A stretch of DNA of 64,000 nucleotides from Roseovarius sp. M141 (GTDB lineage Bacteria > Pseudomonadota > Alphaproteobacteria > Rhodobacterales > Rhodobacteraceae). The stretch covers positions 3,596,001 through 3,660,000 of the forward strand of contig NZ_VCNH01000008.1 in the NCBI RefSeq assembly GCF_024355225.1, read 5' to 3'. The translations under genes and the position numbers were made by a program. The notes below the pieces were generated by a model. It was not told the origin of the DNA and did no database searches. It saw nothing but the letters and a program-made list of their open reading frames with translations. Shown piece after piece: positions 55,807 to 63,853 of this stretch. How positions within the stretch are numbered: position 1 is the stretch's first letter; each line of letters begins with the position of its first letter.

Positions 55807-56109
55807 CTAAGATAGCGAAGCTGCCCAGCTCAAAAAGTCCTTAAAGAGGAAACGAACGCCCTTATCTGGAACAACCCAGTCGGCCTTCGACTCTTTGAAC
55901 CATAGTGAGCCTAGATCAGTCTCGCTATCCGCTAAGAGTTTTTCGCAGTACGTGACTAATTCCCGCACGGCTTGATCGCCATAGCTTTGTCGAAAGTCTT
56001 CATAGATTTGGTTGCGCCCGTCTGGGGTATCGGCCCAACCAGGATGAACGACATCTAGGTCTTGATGAAATTGCAAGGTGAAGTCGTAGAATGATTTCGG
56101 CGGCGTCAT
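55807..56109 (-). CDS. Putative immunity protein
   Basis: 100 residues from ATG at 56109. Mostly helical, acidic (FYDFTLQFHQDLDVVHPGWA, YEDFRQSYGDQAVRELVTY), no signal or membrane segment. Placed directly after a fragment that looks like the C-terminus of a toxin domain, the arrangement of CDI-type or polymorphic-toxin immunity genes. No family named; assignment rests on context and size. Confidence 0.5.
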   Translation of the reverse strand: MTPPKSFYDFTLQFHQDLDVVHPGWADTPDGRNQIYEDFRQSYGDQAVRELVTYCEKLLADSETDLGSLWFKESKADWVVPDKGVRFLFKDFLSWAASLS

Positions 56110-56110
56110 G

Positions 56111-56298
56111 TCAGTCAATCCTTGGATAGGATGTGATAATGATAAATCCATCCGGCATGTCCGGGGCGTGCTCAATAACAGTACCCACACCAAATGTCTG
56201 CCGGAGTTGTATCGGAGATGACGCGCGCCGAGTGGTTCGGTATGCCTCAAAGCCTGTTATTGATTCAAAATCACTTGTTATGAATGCTCTACGCAATT
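56111..56298 (-). pseudogene. Toxin C-terminal fragment interrupted by IS3
   Basis: About 62 residues: FESITGFEAYRTTRRASSPI then TFGVGTVIEHAPDMPDGFII and a stop (ITSYPRID). Short beta-hairpin-rich ends of this kind occur in bacterial polymorphic toxins. The reading is cut at the right by an IS3 remnant starting near 56298. The intact immunity gene follows it immediately. Confidence 0.45.
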
Positions 56299-57000
56299 GG
56301 AGTGCCCCCACTGAAGTGGTCCACCAACTGGGATAGTATTATCCCATTTCAGGAGGACCAGAGATGGCTGGAAAGAGAGATAAACCCGAAGAGATCGTGC
56401 TGAAGCTTCGGCAGGTTGAAGTGTTGCAAGGGCAAGGCAGTTCGATCGCTGATGCGGTTCGCCAGATTGGCGTGACGCAGCAGACCTATTATCGATGGCG
56501 CAAAGAATATGGCGGCATGAGCCGTGATCAGCTCAAACGGCTAAAGGAGTTGGAGGTTGAGAATACCCGGCTGAGGCGCGCCGTGTCGGATCTGACGCTG
56601 GACAAGATGATCCTGACCGAGGCCGCCCGGGGAAACTTCTAAGCCCTTCCCGCCGCAGACAGTGCATTGACCATGTGCGGCAAACCCTCAGCGTATCTGA
56701 GCGCCGGGTTTGCCGCACATTGGGTCAGCATCGCTCGACACAGCGCAAGGTGCCCTGTGGCCCGCCGGACGAAGAGCGGCTGACCGATGACATCATCGCA
56801 CTGACAGAAGAGTTTGGACGCTATGGGTATCGCATGATCACCGGGATGCTAAACAACAGCGGCTGGCATGTGAACCATAAAAGGGTCGAACGGATCTGGC
56901 GGCGGGAGGGGCTGAAAGTTCCGCAAAAGCACCCCAAGAAGGGACGGCTCTGGCTGAACGACGGATCGTGCGTCCGGCTGCGGCCGGAGCGCCCGAACCG
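56298..57000 (+). mobile_element. IS3 family element remnant (truncated right end)
   Basis: Starts near 56298, where toxin coding ends, and runs through orfA (56364-56642) into orfB. The slippery heptamer GGGAAAC at 56630-56636 in the orfA frame is of the canonical X-XXY-YYZ type used for -1 frameshifting to orfB. orfB reads GYRMITGMLNNSGWHVNHKR and RIWRREGLKVPQKHPKKGRL then is cut at about 56990-57000, before its DDE residues, and meets the truncated integrase. Confidence 0.78.
56364..56642 (+). CDS. IS3 OrfA (transposase DNA-binding subunit)
   Basis: 92 residues: helix-turn-helix EEIVLKLRQVEVLQGQGSSI with TQQTYYRWRKEYGGM and a leucine-zipper segment RLKELEVENTRLRRAVSDL. Intact by itself, with AGGAGG upstream of the ATG. 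It cannot mobilise the element because orfB is cut. Confidence 0.85.
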   Translation: MAGKRDKPEEIVLKLRQVEVLQGQGSSIADAVRQIGVTQQTYYRWRKEYGGMSRDQLKRLKELEVENTRLRRAVSDLTLDKMILTEAARGNF

Positions 57001-57990
57001 CCGCACCTCCTGCACCGGCTGGCCGGGCGTATCGCCGGGGAACAGCCACGGTGTGCCGCTTGGTACCGACAGCTGGCGCTGGCGCACGATGGCGGCGGTC
57101 TCGTCCGAGATCGGAACGCGATGTGCCCGGCGCTGTTTCGTCATCATCGGGGGCTTCGACCAGCTCAGATGTTCAAGGTTGAACTGTTCGAAGCGCGCCT
57201 GCCGCACCTCGCCCAGCCGCGCACCGGTCAGCATGCACATGCGGATGATGTCGGCGGCACGCCGGTCTTCTGCCGCATCCAGTGCGGCGCCGAGGCTGGT
57301 GATTTCCTCCTTGGACAGGAACCGCTCGCGGGGCGTCTCGATGCGGCGGTGAAAGCGCTGGGCGGGGTTGTCGGCGCACCAACCCCATTCCACCGCCAGC
57401 GTGAACATCTTGCGCAACACCTCTCCCATCCGGTTGGCGCGCACCGGCGTAGGCTTTGCGGGCTGCAGCTTTCGCGCCCGGTTGTTGGGTTTGTCCTTGT
57501 GCGGTCGCGCCCGGCCTTCGGCGATCTTGTTCAGCAGCTTGTCGACGTCGGTCGAGGTGATTTCCGTTACAAGTTTCCGACCCCAGACCGGGGCCACCAA
57601 CTTGGCCAGCGAGGCACGCTGGTCGGCGGCGTTGCGTTCCGCCAGCTTTGGCAGATGCTGGGCGCAGTAGCGCTCGATCAGGTCGTCCACACGCGGCGCT
57701 TCGCGCAGCGCCCCGCGCTGGGCCAACGGGTCAGCCCCGGCATCGATCTCGCGGCGGATTTCCTTGGCCCGCTCGCGCGCCGCCGACACCGGCCATTCCG
57801 GCCAGCGCCCGAAGGTCATCCGGCGCTGCCGCCCGGCGTGGCGATAGTCGATCGTGAACGCCCGCCCGCCACCGCGATAGATGCAGGCCGCGAACCCGCG
57901 CACATCGGTGTCGAAAATCTGGTAATCGCGCCCAACGATGGGCACGGCCTCGCGGAGTACTTTCTCGGTCAGCTTGGTGCGTTCTACCAT
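56998..57990 (-). pseudogene. Phage tyrosine integrase, C-terminally truncated
   Basis: 331 codons from ATG at 57990 (AAGGAGG upstream). N-terminal DUF4102-type integrase domain (GFAACIYRGGGRAFTIDYRH, MTFGRWPEWPVSAARERA), SAM-like core, and the start of the catalytic domain (TGARLGEVRQARFEQFN with the first catalytic Arg). The H-x-x-R and Tyr motifs are lost at the junction near 56998, where DNA of the IS3 remnant begins. Non-functional for integration or excision. Confidence 0.82.
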
Positions 57991-58059
57991 GTGTTCTGTC
58001 CTCCTTGCATCCGACATGAGGCGTGGTTTCGCCGTACTATCAAGGCAAGCATGAACGGC

Positions 58060-58506
58060 AGGGTGGCGGGGAGGCAGAGGGTGGCGGAAAGGTCGCCCTA
58101 TTTGCGCCACCCCTTGTTTTACTGGCGATCCGGCGCTGGACGGGGCGGTCGTCGGCCATAGCCATGGCGACAAGTGGCCCCTGGCGGGCGCAAAACGATG
58201 CCGAAAGACCCGGAATCAGTGCACCAGACCAAGCGATTTTGTAAATCTCCAACAAATTCAATGGGTGGCAGGGGTGGCGTGCCGGGTGCCACCCCTTCTT
58301 TACCCGCCAATGCCGGTAAATCACCTGTAAACCCCGGTGTTCGCAGGTGTTTGCGGCTTTGGACTGCGTTTCGCATCCGCCACAACCACGGGCCGCGCGG
58401 CGCAGCTTCACCCCACCTGACCCGCAAAACTCAAGAACACCCAATAAAACAAGGGGTGGCACAAAGGTCGCCGCCTTTCCGCCACCCTGCGCCTCGCCGC
58501 CACCCC
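58060..58506. repeat. Iterated GGGGTGGC motif and ~65-bp inverted repeat
   Basis: GGGTGGC or its complement occurs nine times in 446 bp (58061, 58079, 58106 complement, 58263, 58271, 58288 complement, 58453, 58481 complement, 58499 complement). The left block (58060-58125) and right block (58440-58506) are also inverted copies of each other, including the strings GGTGGCGGAAAGG and CCACCCCTTGTTTTA. The segment lies between the divergent integrase and the phage early genes, with no gene inside, so an origin or operator region is possible. Confidence 0.7.
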
Positions 58507-58583
58507 TTCGCCTCTGCGCTCACTGATCTCTGCAAACGCCCCCCGACACGACCAGTCACGGGGCCAGAACAGGGAGCCCCCCA

Positions 58584-58841
58584 ATGCCGCATCTCGGATC
58601 GATGCCAGAATCGAAAGATAAACCCCGCAAGCTGCTGGTCGGCTGGATCAGCCGTCTCGACCTTGCACTGGAACTCGGCCTGTCGGTCGACACGTTACGC
58701 CGCTGGGAGGCCCAACGCACCGGTCCGCCCTGCGTGCGCGCCGGGCGCAAGGTCTATTACCGCCGCGCCGCAGTCGAGGACTGGCTGGAAGAGCAGGAGC
58801 AGGCCGCCCCGCGCCGCCGCCGTGCCGGAGGGCGCCGGTGA
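58584..58841 (+). CDS. Helix-turn-helix / excisionase-like protein
   Basis: 85 residues. WISRLDLALELGLSVDTLRRWEAQRTGPPCVRAGRKVYYRR is a MerR-type/Xis winged helix with a basic tail. First gene of a plus-strand phage early cluster and divergent from the integrase; controls excision or early transcription in many phages. Confidence 0.72.
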   Translation: MPHLGSMPESKDKPRKLLVGWISRLDLALELGLSVDTLRRWEAQRTGPPCVRAGRKVYYRRAAVEDWLEEQEQAAPRRRRAGGRR

Positions 58842-59071
58842 TGCACAAGTCAAATTGGCCCGCAGACCGACTTGCAGAGGCCCGGGCCGTCCTGGCCGAC
58901 GTGGTCCATCATTCCAATCACCTGATCCAGCTCGCCTGCAATGTGCTCGTTCAGCATGGCGAGACGGAACGGGAACGCGAGGACGCCCGCATCCTGCTGG
59001 TGGTGGTCGATGCACGGCAGCCAACCCGAACCGCCCAGCAGCGGGATCAAGATGGGAGGGGCGCGCAATGA
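58841..59071 (+). CDS. Small phage hypothetical protein
   Basis: 76 residues, overlapping the HTH gene stop (GTGATG). Helical middle (LAEARAVLADVVHHSNHLIQ) and charged C-terminus; no recognised family. Ends in a 4-bp overlap with the VRR-NUC gene. Confidence 0.5.
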   Translation: MHKSNWPADRLAEARAVLADVVHHSNHLIQLACNVLVQHGETEREREDARILLVVVDARQPTRTAQQRDQDGRGAQ

Positions 59072-59460
59072 AGCGGCGTGGAACCCCCGAGGCCGATCTG
59101 CAGCGTGCGGTGGTACAGGCGTTACGCGTTGTCCTGCCGCGCACGGCCATCATCCATCACTGCGCCAATGAAGTGACCGAGGCCGGGCCGCGCGGCGCAA
59201 AGCGCCAGGCGATCCTCGTCGGCATGGGCGTGCATGCGGGTTTTGCCGACCTGATGGTGCTCTGCGACGGGCGCGTTCTGTTTCTGGAACTGAAGGCCCC
59301 GAAGGGCCGATTGCGCCCCAACCAAGAGGCGTTTCGCGATGCCATGCTGGCACAGGGCTTCGGCTGGGCGCTCGTGCGCTCGCTCGACGACGCGCTGGGC
59401 GCGTTGGCCGATCATGGCTTCACCAGCCGTGTCCGCCCAGCGCGGAGGGTTGCATCATGA
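59068..59460 (+). CDS. VRR-NUC domain nuclease
   Basis: 130 residues. PD-(D/E)XK VRR-NUC fold: EADLQRAVVQALRVVLP, GFADLMVLCDGRVLFLELKAPKGRLRPNQ with Asp and E-x-K catalytic residues, then FGWALVRSLDDALGAL. Phage and mobile-element VRR-NUC proteins act on branched or linear DNA during replication or packaging. Overlaps neighbours by 4 bp on both sides. Confidence 0.85.
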   Translation: MKRRGTPEADLQRAVVQALRVVLPRTAIIHHCANEVTEAGPRGAKRQAILVGMGVHAGFADLMVLCDGRVLFLELKAPKGRLRPNQEAFRDAMLAQGFGWALVRSLDDALGALADHGFTSRVRPARRVAS

Positions 59461-60425
59461 GCCACAAGGCAACCGTCTGGGCCATCCAGCAACGCGGATT
59501 GAAGCCTGCGACCAAGATCGTGCTTTGGTTCCTCTGTGACCGGCACAATCCGGACTTCGGCTGTTTCCCAACGCAGGTACGATTGGCCGACGACGCGGAA
59601 ATGTCGGTCTCAGCGCTGAACAACCATCTCACTAAGTTAGAGGAGCTGCGCCTGATCCACCGGGTTCGCAGCTATGATCCGCGCACCCACAAGCGCAAAG
59701 CAACGCGCTACATCCTGGGGTTCGAGGATGGGTTTCCACCAGAGCCAACTCCGAAAACCGGAGATGGAATTGCAGGAACGGAGAGAGAACAGAACGCCGA
59801 CCCAACTCCTGATTCCGGACATGGAGCCATCTCCGGATTTGCGGCAAAGCCATCTCCTGATTTTGCCCAAAGCCATCTCCGGAATCCGGAGATTAACCTT
59901 GTAAGAGAACCCCTAAGTAAACCTGTAAAGGAGGAGGAGGACGCGGCTGCGCGCGATTCCGATTTTGATCGGTTTTTCTCAGAGCTGCTCGGTGCGCTGG
60001 GATTCGCCGCCAATGCGACCCTCCCGACCTGGTGGCAGGGTTGGCCAGCGCGGTTGCACGTTCGCCGCTGGATCGATGACCTCGGGTTGCCTGAGAAACG
60101 GATCATCGAGGTCGCGGCCGAAACCCGGAACGAGCACCCCGATCCGCCCGACGGCCCCAAAGCGCTCGACCGTGCCATGGAGCGCGCCGCCCAGCGCGAT
60201 GCGCAGGAGGCTGCCGCAAATGTCAGAGCCCTGAAATCCAAACGCAGCCGCAAGACCCACGGTAAGCCACCACCCAGCCCGGATGAACTGGCGGCCTACT
60301 ACGCGGCCAAAGTCAACTCCGACGAATACCTGCCCAGCGGCATGATCAGCAACGCCATGTGCGAGGCGATGCTGGCGCGCGGGCTGGTGACGGCGGACAG
60401 GCTGCGCCAGCGGGGGGGGCGGTGA
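59457..60425 (+). CDS. Helix-turn-helix phage replication-like protein
   Basis: 322 residues. N-terminal winged helix (GCFPTQVRLADDAEMSVSALNNHLTKLEELRLIHR). A Pro/Ser-rich linker at ~95-145 contains short repeated SGFAAKPSPDF-like segments from a DNA repeat of AGCCATCTCC. The C-terminal part is helical. Such proteins are often replication initiators in Rhodobacteraceae phages; the role is inference. Ends in a 4-bp overlap with the methyltransferase gene. Confidence 0.6.
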   Translation: MSHKATVWAIQQRGLKPATKIVLWFLCDRHNPDFGCFPTQVRLADDAEMSVSALNNHLTKLEELRLIHRVRSYDPRTHKRKATRYILGFEDGFPPEPTPKTGDGIAGTEREQNADPTPDSGHGAISGFAAKPSPDFAQSHLRNPEINLVREPLSKPVKEEEDAAARDSDFDRFFSELLGALGFAANATLPTWWQGWPARLHVRRWIDDLGLPEKRIIEVAAETRNEHPDPPDGPKALDRAMERAAQRDAQEAAANVRALKSKRSRKTHGKPPPSPDELAAYYAAKVNSDEYLPSGMISNAMCEAMLARGLVTADRLRQRGGR

Positions 60426-60997
60426 ATGGCTTGGTGTCACGTCCCCGGCACGGATTGTCCCTCTGCGCAGGCGGCGGAGGCCTTGATCTGGGCCTCCTGC
60501 TCGCCGAGCCCGGCTATCACACCCGCGCCTTTGTCGAATGGGAGGCCTGGCCCCGAACTGTGCTCATCGCCGCCCAGCGCGCGGGGTATTTCGCCCCGGC
60601 GCCAATCTGGGATGATCTGCGCAGCCTCAAAGCCCGGCCCTTCCGCGGAGCCTTCGACATCGTCCTCGCCGGATATCCCTGCCAGCCCTTCAGCGCCGCT
60701 GGCAAGCGCGGAGGTGCCGACGATCCCCGCCACCTCTGGCCAGAGGTCGCCCGGGTCATCGGCGAGTGCGCTCCGGAATGGGTCTTCCTCGAGAACGTCG
60801 CCGGGCACATCACCCTCGGCCTTGAAACCGTGCTGCGAGAGCTTTGGGACATGGGCTACACGCCTGCGGCGGGCCTGTTCAGCGCGGCAGAAGTCGGCGC
60901 GCCGCACCAGCGACAGCGCATCTTCATCCTGGCCCACACCGATGAGCCTGCATCCCGGCACCGCCAGTTACAATCCGGCAGGCAACAGCGACCTTAC
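60422..60997 (+). pseudogene. Cytosine-5 DNA methyltransferase, C-terminally truncated
   Basis: About 192 codons from GTG at 60422. Motif I region LCAGGGGLDLGL, catalytic motif IV AGYPCQPFSAAGKR, motif VI ENVAGHI and motif VIII QRQRIFILAH are present; the target-recognition region and motifs IX and X are missing. At ~60997 the coding sequence meets minus-strand cobW sequence. Non-functional as methyltransferase. Confidence 0.82.
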
Positions 60998-61228
60998 GGT
61001 GCAGCAAATGCAGCCGTTGGCCAGTTCCACAATGTTTTCCGCAGGGCAATCCTCATCCGCACAGGATGTCAAAATGTCGCCGTCGACGCCGACGGTGCCG
61101 AATTCGTTGACCAGCACAGCCAAGCGACGCCCCTTTGAATGGGTCATCAGGTGGCGGATCAGCGTAGTTTTGCCCGAGCCGAGAAAGCCGGTGATCACGG
61201 TCACGGGGATTTTGGCAAGGTCGGTCAT
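60998..61228 (-). pseudogene. cobW: CobW GTPase, C-terminally truncated
   Basis: 77 codons: VTVITGFLGSGKTTLIRHLM (Walker A), VLVNEFGTVGVDGDIL (switch) and ELANGCICCTV (CxCC metal site) are present, then the sequence becomes phage methyltransferase DNA. Full-length CobW is ~330-350 residues. CobW supplies cobalt to the aerobic cobalamin pathway. Starts in a 4-bp overlap with the DUF1636 gene, so it was last in the riboswitch operon; cobN, expected after it, is gone. Confidence 0.85.
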
Positions 61229-61587
61229 TTGGGGGCCTCCATCGGGGGAATACGGGCAAGGCTTTGCTTGCGGAAAATCACGGGGCGTTCACGCCACGGC
61301 ACAAGGCCATCGGCGGAGGCGGCATAAGCGGCGGCACCTGCAAGGATTTCGACACTGTCGGCACGGCTCAGCCGTCCATAGACGTAGGTCCATTTTCCGG
61401 GCGACGACAGTGCAACAGTCGCCCCTTGTGAACAGGCCGACAGGCATTCAACCGGCACGATCTGCACCCCTTCCGGCGCACCTGCCTCGGTCAAGGCTGC
61501 GTGCAGCAATGCGCCGGGGCGTGGCGCATCGTCCTGTGGCACCTCGCCAGCGCGGCAAGTCATGCAGACATGCAAGGTAGCGGTCAT
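61225..61587 (-). CDS. DUF1636 metal-binding protein
   Basis: 120 residues from ATG at 61587. Thioredoxin-like [2Fe-2S]-type fold: VCMTCRAGEV at the N-terminus, PVECLSACSQGATVAL in the middle, and WTYVYGRL. DUF1636 is usually encoded between cobalt-transport genes and cobW, suggesting a role in cobalamin biosynthesis or metal delivery. The reading frame is intact. Confidence 0.82.
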   Translation of the reverse strand: MTATLHVCMTCRAGEVPQDDAPRPGALLHAALTEAGAPEGVQIVPVECLSACSQGATVALSSPGKWTYVYGRLSRADSVEILAGAAAYAASADGLVPWRERPVIFRKQSLARIPPMEAPK

Positions 61588-61653
61588 TGGCGGGTCTCCT
61601 TTCTGGAGATCAAAAGGCGCATGGCGGGCTTCCGGTATTCGCTGACGCAACGG

Positions 61654-62160
61654 TCACTCCTCAACGAAAAGCGTCGTGATGGCGGCAATTGGCGTCCCGT
61701 CCACGGCAAGCGGGCCGTGGGTGTTACTGTTCAGCGTGACCAAAACGATCACCTCGCCTTGCGGCAGACGTGGAAGATGCATCCATGCGCCATAAAGACG
61801 GCCCAGCTTTTCACCGTTGACATAAACATGCGCATGCCCCTCGCCCGGCACATCCACCAGGCCGACGGCCCGGGGCGTGAAGGTGAAGTTTCCGGTATGA
61901 ACCTGAAGGTTGTAGCCCTCGATCGGATCGCGGGTCAGCTCAATTGCAATTTCGGGCGCATCGAGTGCGGGCACCTCAAGCGCAGTGGTGTGCGCGATAT
62001 CATGCGCGCTGCCGCTGTGGCCCTTAGTCATGCCGCCATGCACAGCAGCATAACCGTGATCGTGCCCATCAAAAGTGACCCCACTGCCCGCAGCAAGCGT
62101 GAAGCCTATTCCGCCACCGAACACCAGTCCGATGGCGAAAAGACCAAGCGCCCTGTTCAT
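61654..62160 (-). CDS. His-rich exported protein of the cobalt-uptake operon
   Basis: 168 residues from ATG at 62160; stop of cbtA overlaps by 4 bp. N-terminal anchor (ALGLFAIGLVFGGGIGFTLA), then a His-rich stretch DGHDHGYAAVHGGMTKGHSG, and a beta domain ending GEGHAHVYVNGEKLGRLYGAW with repeated GxH motifs. The His-rich region is suited to binding cobalt in the periplasm next to CbtA/CbtB. I do not recognise a named family. Confidence 0.72.
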   Translation of the reverse strand: MNRALGLFAIGLVFGGGIGFTLAAGSGVTFDGHDHGYAAVHGGMTKGHSGSAHDIAHTTALEVPALDAPEIAIELTRDPIEGYNLQVHTGNFTFTPRAVGLVDVPGEGHAHVYVNGEKLGRLYGAWMHLPRLPQGEVIVLVTLNSNTHGPLAVDGTPIAAITTLFVEE

Positions 62161-62855
62161 GCGCCAACTCTCGCTGTGTCGTGCGCCTCCTCCCGCCGCC
62201 AAAAATAACCGGCGAAGGCGCCCAGCAACACCCACGCGGCCAAACCGACGCCCAAGGCCCGCGCCGCGAAGAGGGCAGCGATTTCTGGTGGCACTGTGCC
62301 ACTAAAGCTGTCCGGCTCTGGCGCGCCGATCAAATGAGGTGCTGCCAGCAAGACCACGGCCAGACCCCGAAGCGCCCAATTGCGCGCAAACGCAAGCAGC
62401 CACAGCGCCACCCCCGCCGACACGACCGTGGCAAACCACCAGACCTGCCTCGCACCCACCTCTGCCGCCGCCACGCCCGGAACCTCGGGCGCAAGCGTAA
62501 AGGCCGGGGCAAGGTGGAATGTGACGAAGCCCGCAATGCCCCAGATCATCCCCATGCGCCCATCTATCTGCGCGCCGCGCCCCTCGGCCACTGACATCAT
62601 CGCCAGCAGGAGCAAGCCATAGCCCGTATAGGTCAGCATCGTGAAGATCACGCTCAGCCCGTCACGAACCGCATCAAACCCCGGCAACACCGGATGCGCG
62701 GTGACCGGATCGGCCCCGAAATGCAACAGTTCTCCACGCTCATAAAGCTCCGCATGCAGCAAAACAGGCTGCACGAATGCCAACTGTAGCAGACCGGCAA
62801 TCAAGCCAGCTACAGCACCAGCGAACAACGCGCTGGTCAAAAATTTAGAGAACAT
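62157..62855 (-). CDS. cbtA: CbtA family cobalt transporter subunit
   Basis: 232 residues, about five or six membrane helices. CbtA signature near the start: GAVAGLIAGLLQLAFVQPVL with FTLAPEVPGV and HLIGAPEPD. Predicted cobalt transporter of proteobacteria, regulated by B12 riboswitches. Starts 3 bp after cbtB. Transport has been assigned by genomic context in the family rather than direct assay. Confidence 0.88.
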   Translation of the reverse strand: MFSKFLTSALFAGAVAGLIAGLLQLAFVQPVLLHAELYERGELLHFGADPVTAHPVLPGFDAVRDGLSVIFTMLTYTGYGLLLLAMMSVAEGRGAQIDGRMGMIWGIAGFVTFHLAPAFTLAPEVPGVAAAEVGARQVWWFATVVSAGVALWLLAFARNWALRGLAVVLLAAPHLIGAPEPDSFSGTVPPEIAALFAARALGVGLAAWVLLGAFAGYFWRREEAHDTARVGA

Positions 62856-62858
62856 CCG

Positions 62859-63041
62859 TTAGTGGCAGGGAAAGCCGGTGGCGTGACGCACATCGTGGGC
62901 GGCGTCATGCAACGCCGAGGCCTGAACGTGGCCTGTCAGGGTAATAATCGCCAGTCCCAGAACTGCCGCGAAAAGCGCGGGCAATATATCAGCGCGCAAC
63001 TTGCCATGGGATTGGCCCTGAACTTGGGTCAGTGTAGTCAT
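62859..63041 (-). CDS. cbtB: CbtB family cobalt transporter small subunit
   Basis: 60 residues from ATG at 63041. One membrane helix (LPALFAAVLGLAIITLTG) and the C-terminal signature HDAAHDVRHATGFPCH, which provides a histidine/cysteine metal site. First gene after the cobalamin riboswitch, with AGGAG-type purine run before the start. Confidence 0.88.
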   Translation of the reverse strand: MTTLTQVQGQSHGKLRADILPALFAAVLGLAIITLTGHVQASALHDAAHDVRHATGFPCH

Positions 63042-63084
63042 TGTAGCTCTCCTTACCGTCCACCCGACGGCATCGCGTTTCAAT

Positions 63085-63262
63085 CGTGCTTGGCAGGTCT
63101 CCTGGCTCGCGGGTCGTGGCTGTTTGCCCGCCTTCCCCACCGCACCCGTCGTCGGGTTTGGCAAGTGGCATGAGGGGCAACAGCTCACCGCTTACAGTCG
63201 CGGGGGCGGCTCCAGCTTCGGGCGGCTGCCCTTACTGAATTCCCTGTTAGGTTCCACACATT
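63085..63262 (-). promoter_or_regulatory. Cobalamin riboswitch
   Basis: On the minus strand the leader contains the conserved parts in order: GGAACCTAACAGGGAA (near 63240-63256), GCTGGAGCCGCCCC and CGCGACTGTAAGCGG (about 63190-63225), GCCACTTGCC, GGGAAGGCGGG, and the B12 box GAGCCAGGAGACCTGCC (63092-63108). It precedes cbtB and would shut down cobalt uptake when adenosylcobalamin is plentiful. The region 63263-63430 upstream should hold the promoter. Confidence 0.93.
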
Positions 63263-63429
63263 TCTGCGCTTTTCGGAACACCAAGCCTGCTCATATAACC
63301 AGTTTGGTTTCGCATAGGCAATACGATTTTCGCTGTGTCGCGAAGCCAGACTGTTTCACAAGGAATTTCCGGTGGTAAGGTGTGCAATCTTCCCGGAAGT
63401 AAGGTGCTTCATTAGCAAAACTTGTTTGG

Positions 63430-63728
63430 CAAGACGCATGAGGAGATACTGATTGAAAACGAGCAGAAACACGACCGCGCGGTCATCTCGATGCTACGGC
63501 AGGCCGAAGGCGGCGTGCCGCTTGCCAACCTTCGGTCGCAAGAATTATCTCTTCATGGGGCAAAAGGACGGCGGTAAAGTCGCAGCCATCGCCTACACGC
63601 TTATCGAAACCGCGCGCATGAACAGCGTCGACCCAGATGTTTGTCTTCACTGAGTGCTCGACCGCGTCGCAGATCACAAGATGCCCCGCCGCGACGACCT
63701 CATGCCGTGGGACTGGGCGGCGGAATAA
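63430..63728 (+). mobile_element. Transposase debris (IS66-type C-terminus and unassigned fragment)
   Basis: From ~63531, RKNYLFMGQKDGGKVAAI and YTLIETARMNSVDPDV match the end region of IS66 TnpC transposases; after a frameshift near 63650 it finishes as VLDRVADHKMPRRDDLMPWD to a stop at 63728. Ahead of it (63430-63530) a separate frame reads KHDRAVISMLRQAEGGVPLA, another transposase-like piece. None is functional. Confidence 0.6.
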
Positions 63729-63757
63729 GTGTCAACAACAGTCAGACGGGACGTGTG

Positions 63758-63853
63758 TGGACGCCGCCAGCTGCCGCCCTCGGGACCGCGATGCTCTCGC
63801 TCGGCGCCTGCACAGTGGTTCTGATGTTCGCCAGAGCGTCCGCCCGCCATTGA
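63758..63853 (+). pseudogene. Degenerate copy of the Rz1-like lysis gene signal
   Basis: The DNA around 63760-63810 (GACGCCGCCAGC, GCGATGCTCTCGCTC, GCGCCTGC) matches the Rz1-like gene near 53970-54020, but the reading is short and lacks the Pro-rich mature part. It indicates a second prophage end or a partial duplication. The last ~150 bases of the window hold an unassigned open frame. Confidence 0.5.
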
